Positions 8,128 through 19,611 of a stretch of 64,000 nt of DNA are shown piece after piece. How positions within the stretch are numbered: position 1 is the first letter of the stretch; each line of letters begins with the position of its first letter. The stretch is from Ensifer adhaerens (GTDB lineage Bacteria; Pseudomonadota; Alphaproteobacteria; Rhizobiales; Rhizobiaceae): NCBI RefSeq assembly GCF_000697965.2, contig NZ_CP015880.1:1612001-1676000 (forward strand), read 5' to 3'. Below the pieces are notes generated by a model. That model searched no databases and was not told the origin of the DNA. It worked only from the letters and a program-made list of their open reading frames with translations. A program made the translations under genes and the position numbers.

Positions 8128-10763
8128 TCGATCGCTTCGGCCGCCTTGTCGCCATCCGGACCGCCGGCCTGGGCCATGTCGGGACGGCCGCCGCCGCCCT
8201 TTCCGCCGAGAGCGGCGGATGCGACGCGAACGAGGTCAACGGCGCTGAGCTTCGAGGTCAAGTCGTCGGTCACGGCAACGACCGCGCTTGCCTTGCCATC
8301 GCCGGAAACGCCGACGAAGGCAACGACGCCGGAGCCGAGGCTCTTCTTGCCGTCATCGGCCAGGCTCTTCAGATCCTTGGGCTCGACGCCCGAAACGACC
8401 TTGCCGAGGAAGCGAACGCCGGCGATTTCGCGGGCGGCATCGGCCGAACCCGCTTCGCCGCCACCACCGAGTGCCAGCTTCTTCTTGGCCTCAGTCAGCT
8501 CGCGTTCCAGCTTGCGGCGCTCGTCGAGCAGCGCCTCGACGCGGCCGAGCACGTCGCCCGGCTGAACCTTCAGCGTGTTGGCGAGCGTCTTCACGCGCTC
8601 GTCCTGCTCGTTCAGATAAGCGCGTGCCGCTTCACCGGTCAGCGCCTCGAGGCGACGAACGCCGGCGCCGACGGCGCTTTCCGAGACGACGCGCACCAGG
8701 CCGATGTCACCGGTGGCAGACACGTGCGTGCCGCCGCAGAGTTCGACGGAGTAAGCGCGGTTGGCCTTGGAGCCGTGGATGCCGCGGCCCATCGAGACGA
8801 CGCGAACCTCGTCGCCGTACTTCTCGCCGAAGAGCGCCATCGCACCTTCGGCAATCGCATCATCGACGCTCATCAGACGCGTGGTCACCGGCGTGTTCTG
8901 GACGATGATCTCGTTGGCCATCTCTTCAACGACCTTCAGCTCCTCGGCCGTCATCGGCTTCGGATGAGAAACGTCGAAGCGCAGGCGTTCCGGCGCTACC
9001 AGAGAGCCCTTCTGGGCCACGTGGGTGCCGAGCACTTCGCGAAGCGCCTCATGCAGGAGGTGCGTTGCCGAATGGTTGGCGCGCAGGCGCGAGCGGCGGG
9101 CGTGATCGACGTCGAGCTGGGCGGCGTCGCCGGTCTTGACCGTGCCTTCGGCCACGGTCGCGAAGTGGACGAAGAGCCCCTCGCCGCGCTTCTGCGTGTC
9201 GGTGACGGTGAGCTTGCCGCTTTCCGTCGTGATCGTGCCGGTATCGCCCATCTGGCCGCCCGATTCGCCGTAGAACGGCGTCTGGTTGAGCACCACCTGG
9301 ACGGTGTCGCCCTTGGCGGCGGTTGCTACGACAGCGCCATCGCGCACGATCGCCTGGATCACGCCCTCGGCGGTCTCGGTGTCATAGCCGAGGAAATCGG
9401 TCGCGCCGTGCTTTTCCTTGAGCTCGAACCAGATGGTTTCGGTCGCAGCTTCACCGGAACCGGCCCAGTTGGCGCGGGCTTCGGCCTTCTGGCGCTCCAT
9501 GGCAACCGAGAAGGCGTCGGTATCGACGGTGATGCCCTTGGCGCGCAGCGCGTCCTGGGTCAGGTCGAGCGGGAAGCCGTAGGTGTCGTAGAGCTTGAAG
9601 GCGGTTTCACCGTTGAACTGGTCGCCTTCAGACAGATCGGCAGATGCGTCGGACAGCAGATTGAGACCGCGCTCCAGCGTCTTGCGGAAACGGGTTTCCT
9701 CAAGCTTCAGCGTCTCGGAGATCAGCGCTTCGGCGCGCACCAGTTCCGGATAGGCGCGGCCCATCTGGCCGACGAGTGCCGGCAAGAGCTTCCACATCAA
9801 CGGATCCTGGGCGCCGAGCAGCTGGGCGTGACGCATCGCACGACGCATGATGCGGCGAAGCACGTAGCCGCGGCCTTCGTTCGACGGCAGCACGCCGTCG
9901 GCGATCAGGAAGGCGGACGAACGCAGGTGGTCGGCAATGACGCGATGGCTGGCGCGACGGTCGCCCTCAGCCTTGACGCCGGTCGCTTCTTCCGAAGCCG
10001 CGATCAGCGCGCGGAAGAGGTCGATGTCGTAGTTGTCGTGTTCGCCCTGGAGGACGGCTGCGAGACGCTCGAGGCCCATGCCGGTATCGATCGACGGACG
10101 CGGCAGGTTGACCCGCTCTTCCTTGGTGATCTGCTCGTACTGCATGAAGACGAGGTTCCAGATCTCGATGAAGCGGTCGCCGTCTTCGTCGGCCGAGCCC
10201 GGAGGTCCGCCCCAGATATGGTCGCCGTGGTCGTAGAAGATTTCCGAGCACGGGCCGCAGGGGCCGGTATCTCCCATGGCCCAGAAGTTGTCACTGGTCG
10301 GGATGCGGATGATGCGGTCGTCGGAGAAACCGGCGATCTTCTTCCAGAGATCGAAGGCCTCGTCGTCGGTGTGGTAAACCGTGACCAGCAGGCGCTTGGC
10401 GTCGAGGCCATACTCCTTGGTGATCAGGTTCCAGGCGAGCTCGATCGCGTTCTCCTTGAAGTAATCGCCGAAGGAGAAGTTGCCGAGCATTTCGAAGAAG
10501 GTGTGGTGACGCGCGGTGTAGCCGACATTGTCGAGGTCGTTGTGCTTGCCGCCGGCGCGAACGCACTTCTGCGCCGTAACGGCCGTCGAATAGGGACGCT
10601 GCTCCAGGCCGGTGAAGACGTTCTTGAACTGCACCATGCCGGCATTGGTGAACATCAATGTCGGGTCGTTGCGCGGCACCAACGGGCTCGACGACACGAC
10701 CTCGTGACCGTTCCTGCGGAAATAGTCGAGAAAGGTCGACCGGATTTCATTCACGCCGCTCAT
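8100..10763 (-). CDS. alaS: alanyl-tRNA synthetase
   Basis: AlaS charges tRNA-Ala and hydrolyses mischarged Ser/Gly-tRNA. The 887-residue protein shows the class II catalytic core (starting [15 protein letters not shown], then [16 protein letters not shown]), an editing domain with the zinc motifs NHSATHLLH (about residue 560) and CGGTH (about residue 675), and a C-terminal Gly-rich C-Ala domain with [16 protein letters not shown]. The ATG at 10763 has an AGGA ribosome site 6 nt upstream; longer readings only add non-family sequence. The 3' end carries a 39-bp duplication starting before the stop. It lies downstream of recA on the same strand but behind a terminator. Confidence 0.97.
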   Translation of the reverse strand: MSGVNEIRSTFLDYFRRNGHEVVSSSPLVPRNDPTLMFTNAGMVQFKNVFTGLEQRPYSTAVTAQKCVRAGGKHNDLDNVGYTARHHTFFEMLGNFSFGDYFKENAIELAWNLITKEYGLDAKRLLVTVYHTDDEAFDLWKKIAGFSDDRIIRIPTSDNFWAMGDTGPCGPCSEIFYDHGDHIWGGPPGSADEDGDRFIEIWNLVFMQYEQITKEERVNLPRPSIDTGMGLERLAAVLQGEHDNYDIDLFRALIAASEEATGVKAEGDRRASHRVIADHLRSSAFLIADGVLPSNEGRGYVLRRIMRRAMRHAQLLGAQDPLMWKLLPALVGQMGRAYPELVRAEALISETLKLEETRFRKTLERGLNLLSDASADLSEGDQFNGETAFKLYDTYGFPLDLTQDALRAKGITVDTDAFSVAMERQKAEARANWAGSGEAATETIWFELKEKHGATDFLGYDTETAEGVIQAIVRDGAVVATAAKGDTVQVVLNQTPFYGESGGQMGDTGTITTESGKLTVTDTQKRGEGLFVHFATVAEGTVKTGDAAQLDVDHARRSRLRANHSATHLLHEALREVLGTHVAQKGSLVAPERLRFDVSHPKPMTAEELKVVEEMANEIIVQNTPVTTRLMSVDDAIAEGAMALFGEKYGDEVRVVSMGRGIHGSKANRAYSVELCGGTHVSATGDIGLVRVVSESAVGAGVRRLEALTGEAARAYLNEQDERVKTLANTLKVQPGDVLGRVEALLDERRKLERELTEAKKKLALGGGGEAGSADAAREIAGVRFLGKVVSGVEPKDLKSLADDGKKSLGSGVVAFVGVSGDGKASAVVAVTDDLTSKLSAVDLVRVASAALGGKGGGGRPDMAQAGGPDGDKAAEAIEAVAVALAG

Positions 10764-10934
10764 CTTGCGTCCTATTCTTAAGCACCGATTCCGGCCCGCG
10801 TCCGGCCCATGCCGCGCCACTAAGCCATTGTCCCTAAACCCTGCGGCCACCCGTGGTGACCGCACCCTCCAACGCGCTGGGTCGCCGGAACCAAAGGCTT
10901 TTATCGCTCACATATCCGACTGTCCAGACGCCAG

Positions 10935-10968
10935 CAAAAAACCGGCCGCCCACGGGACGACCGGTTTT
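10935..10968 (-). terminator. intrinsic terminator of recA
   Basis: On the minus strand, arms AAAACCGG and CCGGTTTT enclose a GC-rich loop and run into a tract of six T residues, about 27 bp after the recA stop. Confidence 0.88.
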
Positions 10969-10994
10969 CTGGTAACCTCAGTGGACCGAGCGGC

Positions 10995-12083
<1,089 letters not shown>

Positions 12084-12142
12084 TTGGTCCACCTTTAGGT
12101 TATTGAAGCTACCGAGGCAATGAAGCCGCCGCAGGAGTTTTT

Positions 12143-12157
12143 GTACATGTTTTGTTC
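12143..12157 (-). promoter_or_regulatory. promoter-proximal LexA (SOS) box of recA, one mismatch
   Basis: On the minus strand the site reads GAACAAAACATGTAC, GAAC-N7-GTAC against the alphaproteobacterial LexA consensus GAAC-N7-GAAC (GTTC-N7-GTTC). It lies 60-74 bp before the recA start, where a repressor would cover the promoter. Confidence 0.65.
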
Positions 12158-12210
12158 CGTATTTGCAAGAGCGCGACAACGCATTGAAAAACAATAGCTT
12201 TTCACGATAC

Positions 12211-12225
12211 GTTCGATTCTTGTTC
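12211..12225 (-). promoter_or_regulatory. perfect LexA (SOS) box upstream of recA
   Basis: The site reads GAACAAGAATCGAAC on the minus strand, an exact GAAC-N7-GAAC, the known LexA consensus of Rhizobium-type alphaproteobacteria. It is 128-142 bp upstream of recA and about 180 bp upstream of the divergent psuK-like gene, so it could affect either. Confidence 0.75.
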
Positions 12226-12402
12226 ACGGAACGAAACCAGAGTTTTCGAATGTTGGCGCCAGCCCTTCGAACCTGCCCGGCAAGGCTCGGCCGATTCGCC
12301 TGCGCATGAGACTTTGAGCAGGTCGGGCGCGTGGCGCTTTGCGACGCGGCATTGCAGGATGCCAACAGATATTCGGCCGATAGGCCAAGCAGAGGAACAT
12401 TC

Positions 12403-13350
12403 ATGACGCAAGCTGACATCGCCGTTTTCGGTGGCGCGCATATCGACAGGCGCGGCCGTATATCGGGAACGACAGCGCCCGGATCGAGCAATCCGGGAAG
12501 CTGGTTCGAAGAAGCGGGCGGCGGTGGTTTCAATGCCGCGCGCAACCTGGCGCGGCTTGGCCACAGCGTGCGCATGATCAGCACCCGCGGCGGTGATGCG
12601 GCCGGCGAGATGGTGACCGCAGCCGCGGCCGCCGCTGGCGTCATCGACAGTCCCCTCACCTTTCTTGATCGCCAGACGCCGAGCTATACGGCGATCCTCG
12701 AAAACGACGGCAATCTGGTGATTGCGCTTGCCGACATGGAGCTCTACCGGCTGTTCTCGCCACGGCAGTTGCAGCGGCGGGCGCTCCGCGAGGTCATCGC
12801 CGCGAGCAAGCTGGTGCTGACCGATGCCAACCTGCCGGAAGAAACGATCGCCGCACTTGCCCAGTCGGCTGCCGGCAACGGCCGCCTCGTCGCCGGCATC
12901 GCTGTTTCGCCGGCCAAGGTCATCCGCTATCGGCCGTGCCTCTCGCATCTCTCGTTCCTGTTCATGAACGAATCCGAGGCGCGGGCGCTGGCCGGCAAGG
13001 AGGCGGCCGAGGCGGAAGAATGGCCGGCCCTGTTGCGCGGTCTGGGCATCAACGGAGGCGTCGTGACCCGGGGCGGCCGTACGGTCGTTGCCTTCGAGGG
13101 CGACAGCGCCTGTGTCGTCGTGCCGCCGGCCCTGCCCGCCCTTGCCGACGTCACCGGCGCTGGCGACGCGCTCGCCTCCGGCTTCCTTTCCGCCCGCCTT
13201 GCCGGCCGCGATATCGCCGATTGCCTGCGGCACGGCATCGCAGCCGCCGGTTTGACGTTGCGTTCTCCCTTGGCCGCATCCGAAGAGATGTCCGCGGCCA
13301 ATCTCGAACAGGCGCTGGCCCTTGTGCCCGCGCCCCAAATGCTGTCATGA
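12403..13350 (+). CDS. psuK: PfkB-family kinase, probable pseudouridine kinase
   Basis: The 315-residue ribokinase-like (PfkB) protein has the N-terminal glycine motif [16 protein letters not shown] and the C-terminal PfkB signature [13 protein letters not shown], with the catalytic Asp in TGAGD. The sugar-kinase family is certain. Pseudouridine specificity is inferred from the next gene, psuG, 31 bp downstream on the same strand, which splits the product pseudouridine 5'-phosphate into uracil and ribose 5-phosphate. The ATG at 12403 has an AGAGGAA ribosome site; a longer reading to 12331 lacks one. It is transcribed divergently from recA. Confidence 0.87.
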   Translation: MTQADIAVFGGAHIDRRGRISGTTAPGSSNPGSWFEEAGGGGFNAARNLARLGHSVRMISTRGGDAAGEMVTAAAAAAGVIDSPLTFLDRQTPSYTAILENDGNLVIALADMELYRLFSPRQLQRRALREVIAASKLVLTDANLPEETIAALAQSAAGNGRLVAGIAVSPAKVIRYRPCLSHLSFLFMNESEARALAGKEAAEAEEWPALLRGLGINGGVVTRGGRTVVAFEGDSACVVVPPALPALADVTGAGDALASGFLSARLAGRDIADCLRHGIAAAGLTLRSPLAASEEMSAANLEQALALVPAPQMLS

Positions 13351-13381
13351 CATTTGCCAGCAGAACTCCCAAGGAAAGACC

Positions 13382-14311
13382 ATGACCAAACCCGCTTCCC
13401 CCTTCCTGCCGATGGAATATTCCGACGAGGTCGCAGCCGCCAAGGCGCGTGGCGCGCCGATCGTGGCGCTGGAATCGACCATCATCACCCATGGCATGCC
13501 CTACCCGGGCAACCTGAACATGGCCCGCAGCGTTGAAGCGATCATCCGCGAACAGGGTGCCGTGCCGGCGACCATCGCCGTCATTCATGGCGTACTGCAT
13601 ATCGGCCTTGACGATGCCAAGCTCGAAGAACTGGCCAAGACCCAGGGCGCGATGAAGGTCTCGCGCGCCGATCTCGCCTTCGCGATCGCCGAGCGCCGCA
13701 CCGGCGCGACCACCGTCGCCGCGACGATGATCGCTGCTGCCCGCGCCGGCATCCGCGTCTTTGCGACCGGCGGCATCGGCGGCGTGCACCGTGGCGCGGA
13801 GCTCTCCTTTGACATCTCCGCCGACCTCGATGAACTCGCCCGCACCGGTGTCATCGTCGTCTGCGCCGGCGCGAAGGCGATCCTCGACATTCCGAAGACG
13901 CTCGAAGTGCTCGAGACCCGCGGCGTTCCGGTCGTCACCTATGACAGCGAAATCTTCCCGGCCTTCTGGTCACGCGACAGCGGCCTCAAGAGCCCGCTGA
14001 TGCTGAACAGCCCGGCCGCGATCGCCAACTTCCAGACCATGCGCGAGCTGCTCGGCGTCGAAGGCGGCATGCTGGTCGCCAATCCGGTTCCGGAAGCTGC
14101 CGAGATCCCGCGCGAAGAGATGGAAATCTATATCGCCCGCGCGCTCGACAATGCCGAGAACGACGAGATCACCGGCAAGGCGGTCACGCCCTATCTGCTC
14201 AGCAACCTCTTCGAAATGACCGAGGGCCGCAGCCTCGAGACCAACATCGCGCTGGTCGAGAACAATGCCCGGCTTGCCGGCGAGATCGCCGTCGCGTTGA
14301 ACGTGAAGTAA
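13382..14311 (+). CDS. psuG: pseudouridine-5'-phosphate glycosidase
   Basis: PsuG cleaves the C-C glycosidic bond of pseudouridine 5'-phosphate, the second step in salvage of pseudouridine from RNA turnover. The 309-residue protein has the family signatures ALESTIITHGMPYP near residue 30, ATGGIGGVHRGAE near residue 140 (followed by DISADL) and SPLMLNSPAA near residue 215. The ATG at 13382 follows AAGGAAAG. It is the second gene of a two-gene operon with the PfkB kinase, and an intrinsic terminator follows. Confidence 0.95.
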   Translation: MTKPASPFLPMEYSDEVAAAKARGAPIVALESTIITHGMPYPGNLNMARSVEAIIREQGAVPATIAVIHGVLHIGLDDAKLEELAKTQGAMKVSRADLAFAIAERRTGATTVAATMIAAARAGIRVFATGGIGGVHRGAELSFDISADLDELARTGVIVVCAGAKAILDIPKTLEVLETRGVPVVTYDSEIFPAFWSRDSGLKSPLMLNSPAAIANFQTMRELLGVEGGMLVANPVPEAAEIPREEMEIYIARALDNAENDEITGKAVTPYLLSNLFEMTEGRSLETNIALVENNARLAGEIAVALNVK

Positions 14312-14340
14312 TCCGGTAAGAAACGGCGAGAAATAGAGAA

Positions 14341-14367
14341 GCCCGGCCCGCAAGCGCCGGGCTTTTT
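14341..14367 (+). terminator. intrinsic terminator of the psuK-psuG operon
   Basis: Arms GCCCGGC and GCCGGGC (7 bp, 8-nt loop) are followed by five T residues, 30 bp past the psuG stop. Confidence 0.88.
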
Positions 14368-14386
14368 ACATTGGCGAAGGCTGACG

Positions 14387-14665
14387 ATGCGTTGGAAGTT
14401 TGATCAAGCACCTGATGTTGCCTGCGTTACCTGCCGCTCGGTGCTCGCGGGGCACCCGGTTCTCGTCGCAACACATCATGAAGACGATCATTCATGGGCG
14501 TTTACAGATGGCGCACCGATCGACATGGCGAAAGTGCTGGTGGTCGCGATGGCGGAGGTCGTCGAGCGCCACACCGACCTTGACGAGATAGCCGATCTTC
14601 CTCCCGGCTGGTCGGCAACGCGCGCCTCGGCCAATGGGCCTTGGTCAAGGCAGCAGAACGACTAG
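14387..14665 (+). CDS. conserved hypothetical protein
   Basis: This is a 92-residue soluble acidic protein. It has a CVTC pair near residues 13-16, a HHEDDHSWAFTDG segment and a tail with DLPPGWSATRA, a layout I recall from small rhizobial proteins of unknown function with a possible link to the DUF2185-type fold. The ATG at 14387 has a GAAGG site 6 nt upstream. It stands alone between the psuG terminator and the convergent cckA gene. No function is assigned. Confidence 0.6.
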   Translation: MRWKFDQAPDVACVTCRSVLAGHPVLVATHHEDDHSWAFTDGAPIDMAKVLVVAMAEVVERHTDLDEIADLPPGWSATRASANGPWSRQQND

Positions 14666-14726
14666 GGGCGGAAGCCTAACGTACCCAGCGCCGACCCCGG
14701 TCGATATCCTCTGGCGTTCAACGGCT

Positions 14727-17345
14727 CTAGGAATCGAGCATTTCGCGCACGGATACCGCCAGCTGCTTCAGCGAGAACGGTTTCGGCAGGAAGCCGAACT
14801 TGGCATCCGCCGGCAGGTTGCGGGCAAAGGCGTCTTCGGCATAGCCCGAGACGAAGATGAACTTCAGGTCCGGGTACTTCTTGCGCAGTTCGGTCAGGAG
14901 CGTCGGTCCGTCCATTTCCGGCATCACCACGTCGGATACGACGATATCGACGGCGCCGTTGAGCTCGTCCATGATGTCGAGCGCCTCGACGCCGGAGCCC
15001 GCTTCGTAGACGGTGTAGCCGCGCGTTTCCAGCATGCGCTTGCCGCCGCGGCGAACAGCCTCCTCGTCCTCGACGAGCAGCACGACTGCCGAATCTCCGG
15101 TGAGATCGGTCGGCTCCTCGGTCTTGACCACGGGAGCCGCTATCGTCTGCACCACCGGCGCAGCAACGGTTCCGGTGCCTGCCTGCGCGGGCTCCTCGGG
15201 CGCAACCGGCACCTCGATATGGCGCGGCAAGAGGATGCGGAAGGTCGTGCCCTTGCCCACTTCCGATTCCGGATAGATGTAGCCGCCCGACTGCTTGACG
15301 ATGCCATAGACCATCGACAGGCCGAGACCGGTGCCCTTGCCCACTTCCTTGGTCGTGAAAAACGGCTCGAAGATTTTGTCGAGGATTTCGGGCGCAATAC
15401 CTGTTCCCTGGTCGGAAACTTCCACCATCACGAAGTCTTCCTCCGGCAGCTCACGGCGTCCGAAGGCCGAAACCTCCGCCGCCGGCAGATTGCGGGTGCG
15501 AAGTGTAATGATGCCGCCTTGGGGCATGGCGTCGCGGGCGTTGACCGCGAGGTTCAAAAGCACCTGTTCGAACTGGCCGAGATCGGTCCGGACCGGCCAG
15601 AGATCGCGACCATAGTCGACCTCGACCTTGACGTTCGTTCCGGTCATGCGGTCGACCAGCATGCGCAGGTCGCCGATCACGTCGGTCATGTTGAGCACCG
15701 TCGGCCGCATCGTCTGCTTGCGCGAGAAAGCAAGCAGCTGCCGCACGAGAACAGCGGCACGGTTGGCGTTGCGCTTGATCTCCATCAGGTCGGCGAAGCT
15801 CGGATCGGCCGGCCGGGCAGACAGAAGCAGGTGGTCGGAGGACAGCAGGATCGCCGTCAGCACGTTGTTGAAGTCGTGCGCGATGCCGCCGGCAAGCGTG
15901 CCCACGGCGTTCATCTTCTGCGTCTGCGCCATCTGGTTTTCGAGCGCTTTCTGCTCGGTAATCTCCAGCGCATAGATGATCGCCGCTTCCTCCGGCGCCT
16001 GATCGGTCTGGTCGATCACGGCATTGACGTAGAAGCGGAAATGGCGCTCGCCATCGGTCGGGTGCAGCGCGTCGATCGGCGCGATGTCGCCCTGCCGGTC
16101 CTTGGCGGCCGCCAGCGCGTCGTGCAGGCGAAGCTTCTCGGTTTCGTGCACCACGGCATCGATCAGCGCGCCGCGCTCGACGTCGTCCTGCGAGACGAGA
16201 CTGGAAAACAGCTTCAGGAACGGCGCGTTGGTGCGCAGGATCCGGCCATTGCCGTCGACCGAGGCGATCGCCATCGGCGTATTGTTGAAGAAGCGGGTAA
16301 AGCGCATCGCTGCGCTCGACGCCGACTGGTCGCTGTCCTCGCCGCCCTCGCGCGACATGACGATGGTGCGGCTTTCGCCGGGCGCGCCGTCACGGGTCGA
16401 GGAGACACGGTGGATCATGCGCACCGGCAGGCTCTGGCCGTTCAACTTGCGCAGGTCGAGGTCGAGCATCTTGGTCTTCTTCAGACCCGGTTCGGCCTGC
16501 ACCGCCTGGACGAGCGTCAGCCCCTCGCCGGCCACCAGATCGCCGATACTTATCGAGCCCGGCTGGAACTTGGTGAGATCGATGCCGAGCCAGTCGGCAA
16601 GCGTGGCGTTGATATAGAAGATCTCGCCCTTGCGGCCGGCGGAGAAGAAGCCGGCGGGTGCGTGATCAAGATAATCAATCGCGTTCTGCAATTCCTTGAA
16701 GAAGCGCTCCTGGTCATCGCGTTCGGCAGTGATGTCGGCGATCTGCCAGAGATAGAGCGGATTGCGCTCGCTGTCTTCGAGCGGCAGCACGCGTGCCTTC
16801 AGCCGGAACCAATGGGCGCCGGAGCCGGTGGCCGCACCGGTCGCAAGCGGCTTCAGCAGGCGGAATTCCTCATGCCCCTGCTTGCCCTCGTGCAGGCCGT
16901 TGGTCAGCCGGTAGATTGCTTCCGTCGCCTCGCGATTGCGCGACAGGATCGTTTCGAGCGATTGGATGCCGGCAGCGTTCCTCGCGCCCGTGAGCGCGCC
17001 ATAGGCGGCGTTGGCGTAGATGATCCGGCCCTTCCGGTCCGTGACGATCGTGCCGTCCTCATGCGCATCGAGAAAGGCACGCGCCAGTTCGTCCGGGCGC
17101 GATTGCGGCATCACCTCGATGAAGCCGATGACCGAGGACACGAGAAAGAAGATGCCGACCATGGCGAGAACGCCGAGGATGCCGAGCACGATCTCATTTT
17201 CCATCTGGTTCCGGAAGATCACGAAGGCGATGGCCGAGACGGTGAGGACGATCGCGAGCAGCACGATCCGCAGCACGGTTCCGGGCCTGACGCCACGGTC
17301 AACAACCGGCATCTGGTAGTCGCCTGACTGCCGCAATTTCGTCAT
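14727..17345 (-). CDS. cckA: CckA hybrid histidine kinase of the CtrA cell-cycle phosphorelay
   Basis: CckA is the membrane kinase/phosphatase that, via ChpT, controls phosphorylation of CtrA and CpdR in alphaproteobacteria. The 872-residue protein has two N-terminal membrane helices (about residues 23-43 and 52-74), tandem PAS-type sensor domains (about 90-470), a HisKA dimerisation domain with the phospho-acceptor H490 in GGIAHDFNN, an HATPase domain ([10 protein letters not shown], then [13 protein letters not shown]) and a C-terminal receiver domain with phospho-acceptor D805 in [12 protein letters not shown]. Domain order and length fit CckA. It is divergent from a FliO-like gene. Confidence 0.95.
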   Translation of the reverse strand: MTKLRQSGDYQMPVVDRGVRPGTVLRIVLLAIVLTVSAIAFVIFRNQMENEIVLGILGVLAMVGIFFLVSSVIGFIEVMPQSRPDELARAFLDAHEDGTIVTDRKGRIIYANAAYGALTGARNAAGIQSLETILSRNREATEAIYRLTNGLHEGKQGHEEFRLLKPLATGAATGSGAHWFRLKARVLPLEDSERNPLYLWQIADITAERDDQERFFKELQNAIDYLDHAPAGFFSAGRKGEIFYINATLADWLGIDLTKFQPGSISIGDLVAGEGLTLVQAVQAEPGLKKTKMLDLDLRKLNGQSLPVRMIHRVSSTRDGAPGESRTIVMSREGGEDSDQSASSAAMRFTRFFNNTPMAIASVDGNGRILRTNAPFLKLFSSLVSQDDVERGALIDAVVHETEKLRLHDALAAAKDRQGDIAPIDALHPTDGERHFRFYVNAVIDQTDQAPEEAAIIYALEITEQKALENQMAQTQKMNAVGTLAGGIAHDFNNVLTAILLSSDHLLLSARPADPSFADLMEIKRNANRAAVLVRQLLAFSRKQTMRPTVLNMTDVIGDLRMLVDRMTGTNVKVEVDYGRDLWPVRTDLGQFEQVLLNLAVNARDAMPQGGIITLRTRNLPAAEVSAFGRRELPEEDFVMVEVSDQGTGIAPEILDKIFEPFFTTKEVGKGTGLGLSMVYGIVKQSGGYIYPESEVGKGTTFRILLPRHIEVPVAPEEPAQAGTGTVAAPVVQTIAAPVVKTEEPTDLTGDSAVVLLVEDEEAVRRGGKRMLETRGYTVYEAGSGVEALDIMDELNGAVDIVVSDVVMPEMDGPTLLTELRKKYPDLKFIFVSGYAEDAFARNLPADAKFGFLPKPFSLKQLAVSVREMLDS

Positions 17346-17612
17346 CGGGTCCTCTTACGCGGCCGGCGCCGCGCGCGGCGCGGCCCAGCCCTTCCGGCCG
17401 GCATCCGCTCAAACCGCCGGGCAAAATCGGCCATAGCCGACACGCCCTCGATCATTCGGACAAGAATCATCTTTAACAATCAGAGATAACAGCAAAAAGC
17501 ACCTGTGCGGAAGCATTCGAGCCAATTCACAGGGAATGTCGGCGAAGTGCTTGTCCGAGCCCGAAAAAAGCCGTCAAATACTGCCACTCGAAAGGCAGAA
17601 GGAGTTCACCCT

Positions 17613-18614
17613 ATGATGGAAACGATCATCGCCGACAACGGCAGCCGGTTCGTCGTCGCCGCTGCAGCGGTCGCGATTGGACTTTTGTGCCTCGTGGCTG
17701 TGCTCTGGATCATGCGCAACCGTCCTTCCTCGCCATTCATCCGTGGCGGCAAGAACCGCCAGCCGCGCCTGGCCGTGCTCGATGCTGCCGCTGTGGACAC
17801 CCGGCGCCGTCTCGTGCTCGTGCGCCGCGACGATGTCGAGCACCTGATCATGATCGGCGGGCCGACGGATATCGTCATCGAAAGCCGGATCGTCGCCGGC
17901 GGCGACGAGCGCCCGGCCGTCAGCGAACGCTCTGCTGTCATCGAACGCAAGGTGACCGAACCAGTGGGTGAAAGCCGTCCGGCAGTCAGGGAACCCGTTC
18001 AGCAGCCCGCGCCGTCGATGCAGGCCGCACCCGTCGTCGCGACGCCAGTTCGCCCCATCACCCGGACAGAGGAACAGCCGGTCGCTCGCGTCGAGCCGGT
18101 GGCGCCCATGCGCGTTACGGCCGAACAGCGCCCGGTGGCAGCACCTGCCCTTGCTGCAGAGCAGCGCCCTCTCGCTCGCCCTGTCGCCCAGCCCGCACCC
18201 GAGAGCCCGTCTATCACCTCCGTCGCAGCACCCGCGGTCAACGTCGATGCAGCCATGAACCGCCCTGTGGCAATGGCGCAGACTGTACAGCCGCAACCCA
18301 TTCAGATGCAGCCGGCCCAGCAGCTTCAGCGCCCCGCAGCGATCATCCAGTCGCAGCCTCAGCCCCAACCGCAGCCGGCTCCTGCGACCGCCCTTTCTGA
18401 TTTCGAGCGCCTTCTCGACGCGGAGATCACCGGCGACCTGCAGCGCCTGGGTCCGGCAACATCGGTCACTCCGGAAAACCGTGCGCCGGCCCATTCCGGC
18501 CGTCAGGAGCCGACGCTTGGCGCGCCTGTCGCCGACGGCGGTCATAAGGAGCCGACAATCGAAGAAGAGATGAACCGCATGCTGGCCGACATTTCCGCCG
18601 GGCGGAAGCCCTGA
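17613..18614 (+). CDS. FliO-like flagellar biosynthesis protein
   Basis: The 333-residue protein has one N-terminal membrane helix (about residues 13-36) and then a short cytoplasmic segment WIMRNRPSSPFIRGGKNRQPRL leading into VDTRRRLVLVRRDDVEHLIMI; broken across positions 33-85 this is the FliO-type core. A long Pro/Gln/Ala-rich region follows (about 120-265), and a short conserved tail contains EEEMNRMLADI. FliO helps assemble the flagellar type III export gate. The ATG at 17613 (a second ATG follows directly) lies 8 nt after AAGGAG. The neighbours are not flagellar genes, so the assignment rests on the core alone. Confidence 0.65.
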   Translation: MMETIIADNGSRFVVAAAAVAIGLLCLVAVLWIMRNRPSSPFIRGGKNRQPRLAVLDAAAVDTRRRLVLVRRDDVEHLIMIGGPTDIVIESRIVAGGDERPAVSERSAVIERKVTEPVGESRPAVREPVQQPAPSMQAAPVVATPVRPITRTEEQPVARVEPVAPMRVTAEQRPVAAPALAAEQRPLARPVAQPAPESPSITSVAAPAVNVDAAMNRPVAMAQTVQPQPIQMQPAQQLQRPAAIIQSQPQPQPQPAPATALSDFERLLDAEITGDLQRLGPATSVTPENRAPAHSGRQEPTLGAPVADGGHKEPTIEEEMNRMLADISAGRKP

Positions 18615-18732
18615 TTGCCGCATTGGCCTGGCGGCGACGTCAGGCATCGCGACGGCAGCGAGATACTTGTCTGAGCCCAGGCATCGAAGCGAAGAGCCGC
18701 TTCGATGCTTCGGAATAAATTCGGGACAACGG

Positions 18733-18762
18733 AAAAAGGCGCGGTTTGACCCGCGCCTTTTT
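18733..18762. terminator. bidirectional intrinsic terminator between the FliO-like gene and dksA
   Basis: A perfect 12-bp stem (AAAAAGGCGCGG / CCGCGCCTTTTT) has A/T tracts on both sides, so it can end the FliO-like transcript on the plus strand and the convergent dksA transcript on the minus strand. Confidence 0.88.
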
Positions 18763-18788
18763 TCAGACTGTTACGAAAGCCCGAAAGC

Positions 18789-19208
18789 TTATTCGTCCCG
18801 GTAGACCTTTTCCCGCCGCTCGTGGCGCTCCTGCGCCTCGATCGAGAGGGTCGCGATCGGACGGGCGTCCAGTCGCTTCAGGCCGATCGGCTCGCCTGTT
18901 TCTTCGCAGTAGCCGTAGGTACCTTCGTCGAGACGCTGCAACGCCGCATCGATCTTGGAGATCAGCTTGCGCTGGCGGTCCCTGGCTCTGAGCTCGATTG
19001 CCCGATCAGTTTCGGAAGAAGCCCTGTCTGCGAGATCCGGATGATTGGCGCTCTCCTCTGCCAAGTGATCCAGTGTCTCGCGTGCCTCGCGAAGGATGTC
19101 GTTTTTCCAAGCGTTCAACTTGGCCCGGAAGTACGCCCGGTGGTTGGCATTCATGAATTCATCGTCCTCGGAAAGGACGAAGGTACTAAGATCGATCTTC
19201 TCACTCAA
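18789..19208 (-). CDS. dksA: DksA-family RNA polymerase-binding transcription factor
   Basis: DksA binds the RNA polymerase secondary channel and works with ppGpp in the stringent response. The 139-residue protein has the coiled-coil region and the C-terminal segment GYCEETGEPIGLKRL. Only one cysteine of the usual four-cysteine zinc finger remains, a state I recall for alphaproteobacterial DksA. The start is most likely the TTG at 19208, which gives MSEKIDLSTFVLSEDDEF and has CAGGAG 8 nt upstream; ATG-based longer readings run into unrelated residues. It converges with the FliO-like gene at a shared terminator. Confidence 0.92.
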   Translation of the reverse strand: MSEKIDLSTFVLSEDDEFMNANHRAYFRAKLNAWKNDILREARETLDHLAEESANHPDLADRASSETDRAIELRARDRQRKLISKIDAALQRLDEGTYGYCEETGEPIGLKRLDARPIATLSIEAQERHERREKVYRDE

Positions 19209-19611
19209 CGCGATTCTCCTGAAGAACATCTCATTGCGGCGGTGTATAGACCTATGGAAGCTGTGATTCAAGCCTCGCAACAGACACTCAACCGTATTTT
19301 AATGTTGCTAGCGCTTCAGGCTAACTGACGAATATTTCATCAAAATTACACATCGGATCTTGATTTCCAACTTGCGCCCACCGAAGCCGCCGCCTCTGCT
19401 CGCTGAAAAGTGACAATGACGTGTTTGCGCCATTTTACCGTCCATTCACGACCGCGGCAAAGCGCAGCACCGGCAGTCCCCGAAAAAATCACGGCGGCCA
19501 GCTTGATCTTTACGGTGCGTGCGGGGAAAGGTGACGGTCTGCCGGCCGACATGAAAGCCGGCAAAATTCTACCCTGTCGCTGCAACCGGCAGGCAACGCC
19601 GGAACCGATCG
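19209..19611. other. divergent intergenic region between dksA and the SixA-like gene
   Basis: This 403-bp stretch must hold the dksA promoter and the promoter of the phosphatase/YcjX group. It is more AT-rich around 19290-19350. I see no convincing gene, strong hairpin or recognised operator. Confidence 0.4.

Noticed and set aside
7977-10781. 934-codon open frame on the plus strand opposite alaS
   Set aside because: alaS is unambiguous on the minus strand; the antisense frame has no domain.
14634-17327. 897-codon open frame on the plus strand opposite cckA
   Set aside because: Shadow of cckA; its start overlaps the end of the small hypothetical gene and no motif is present.
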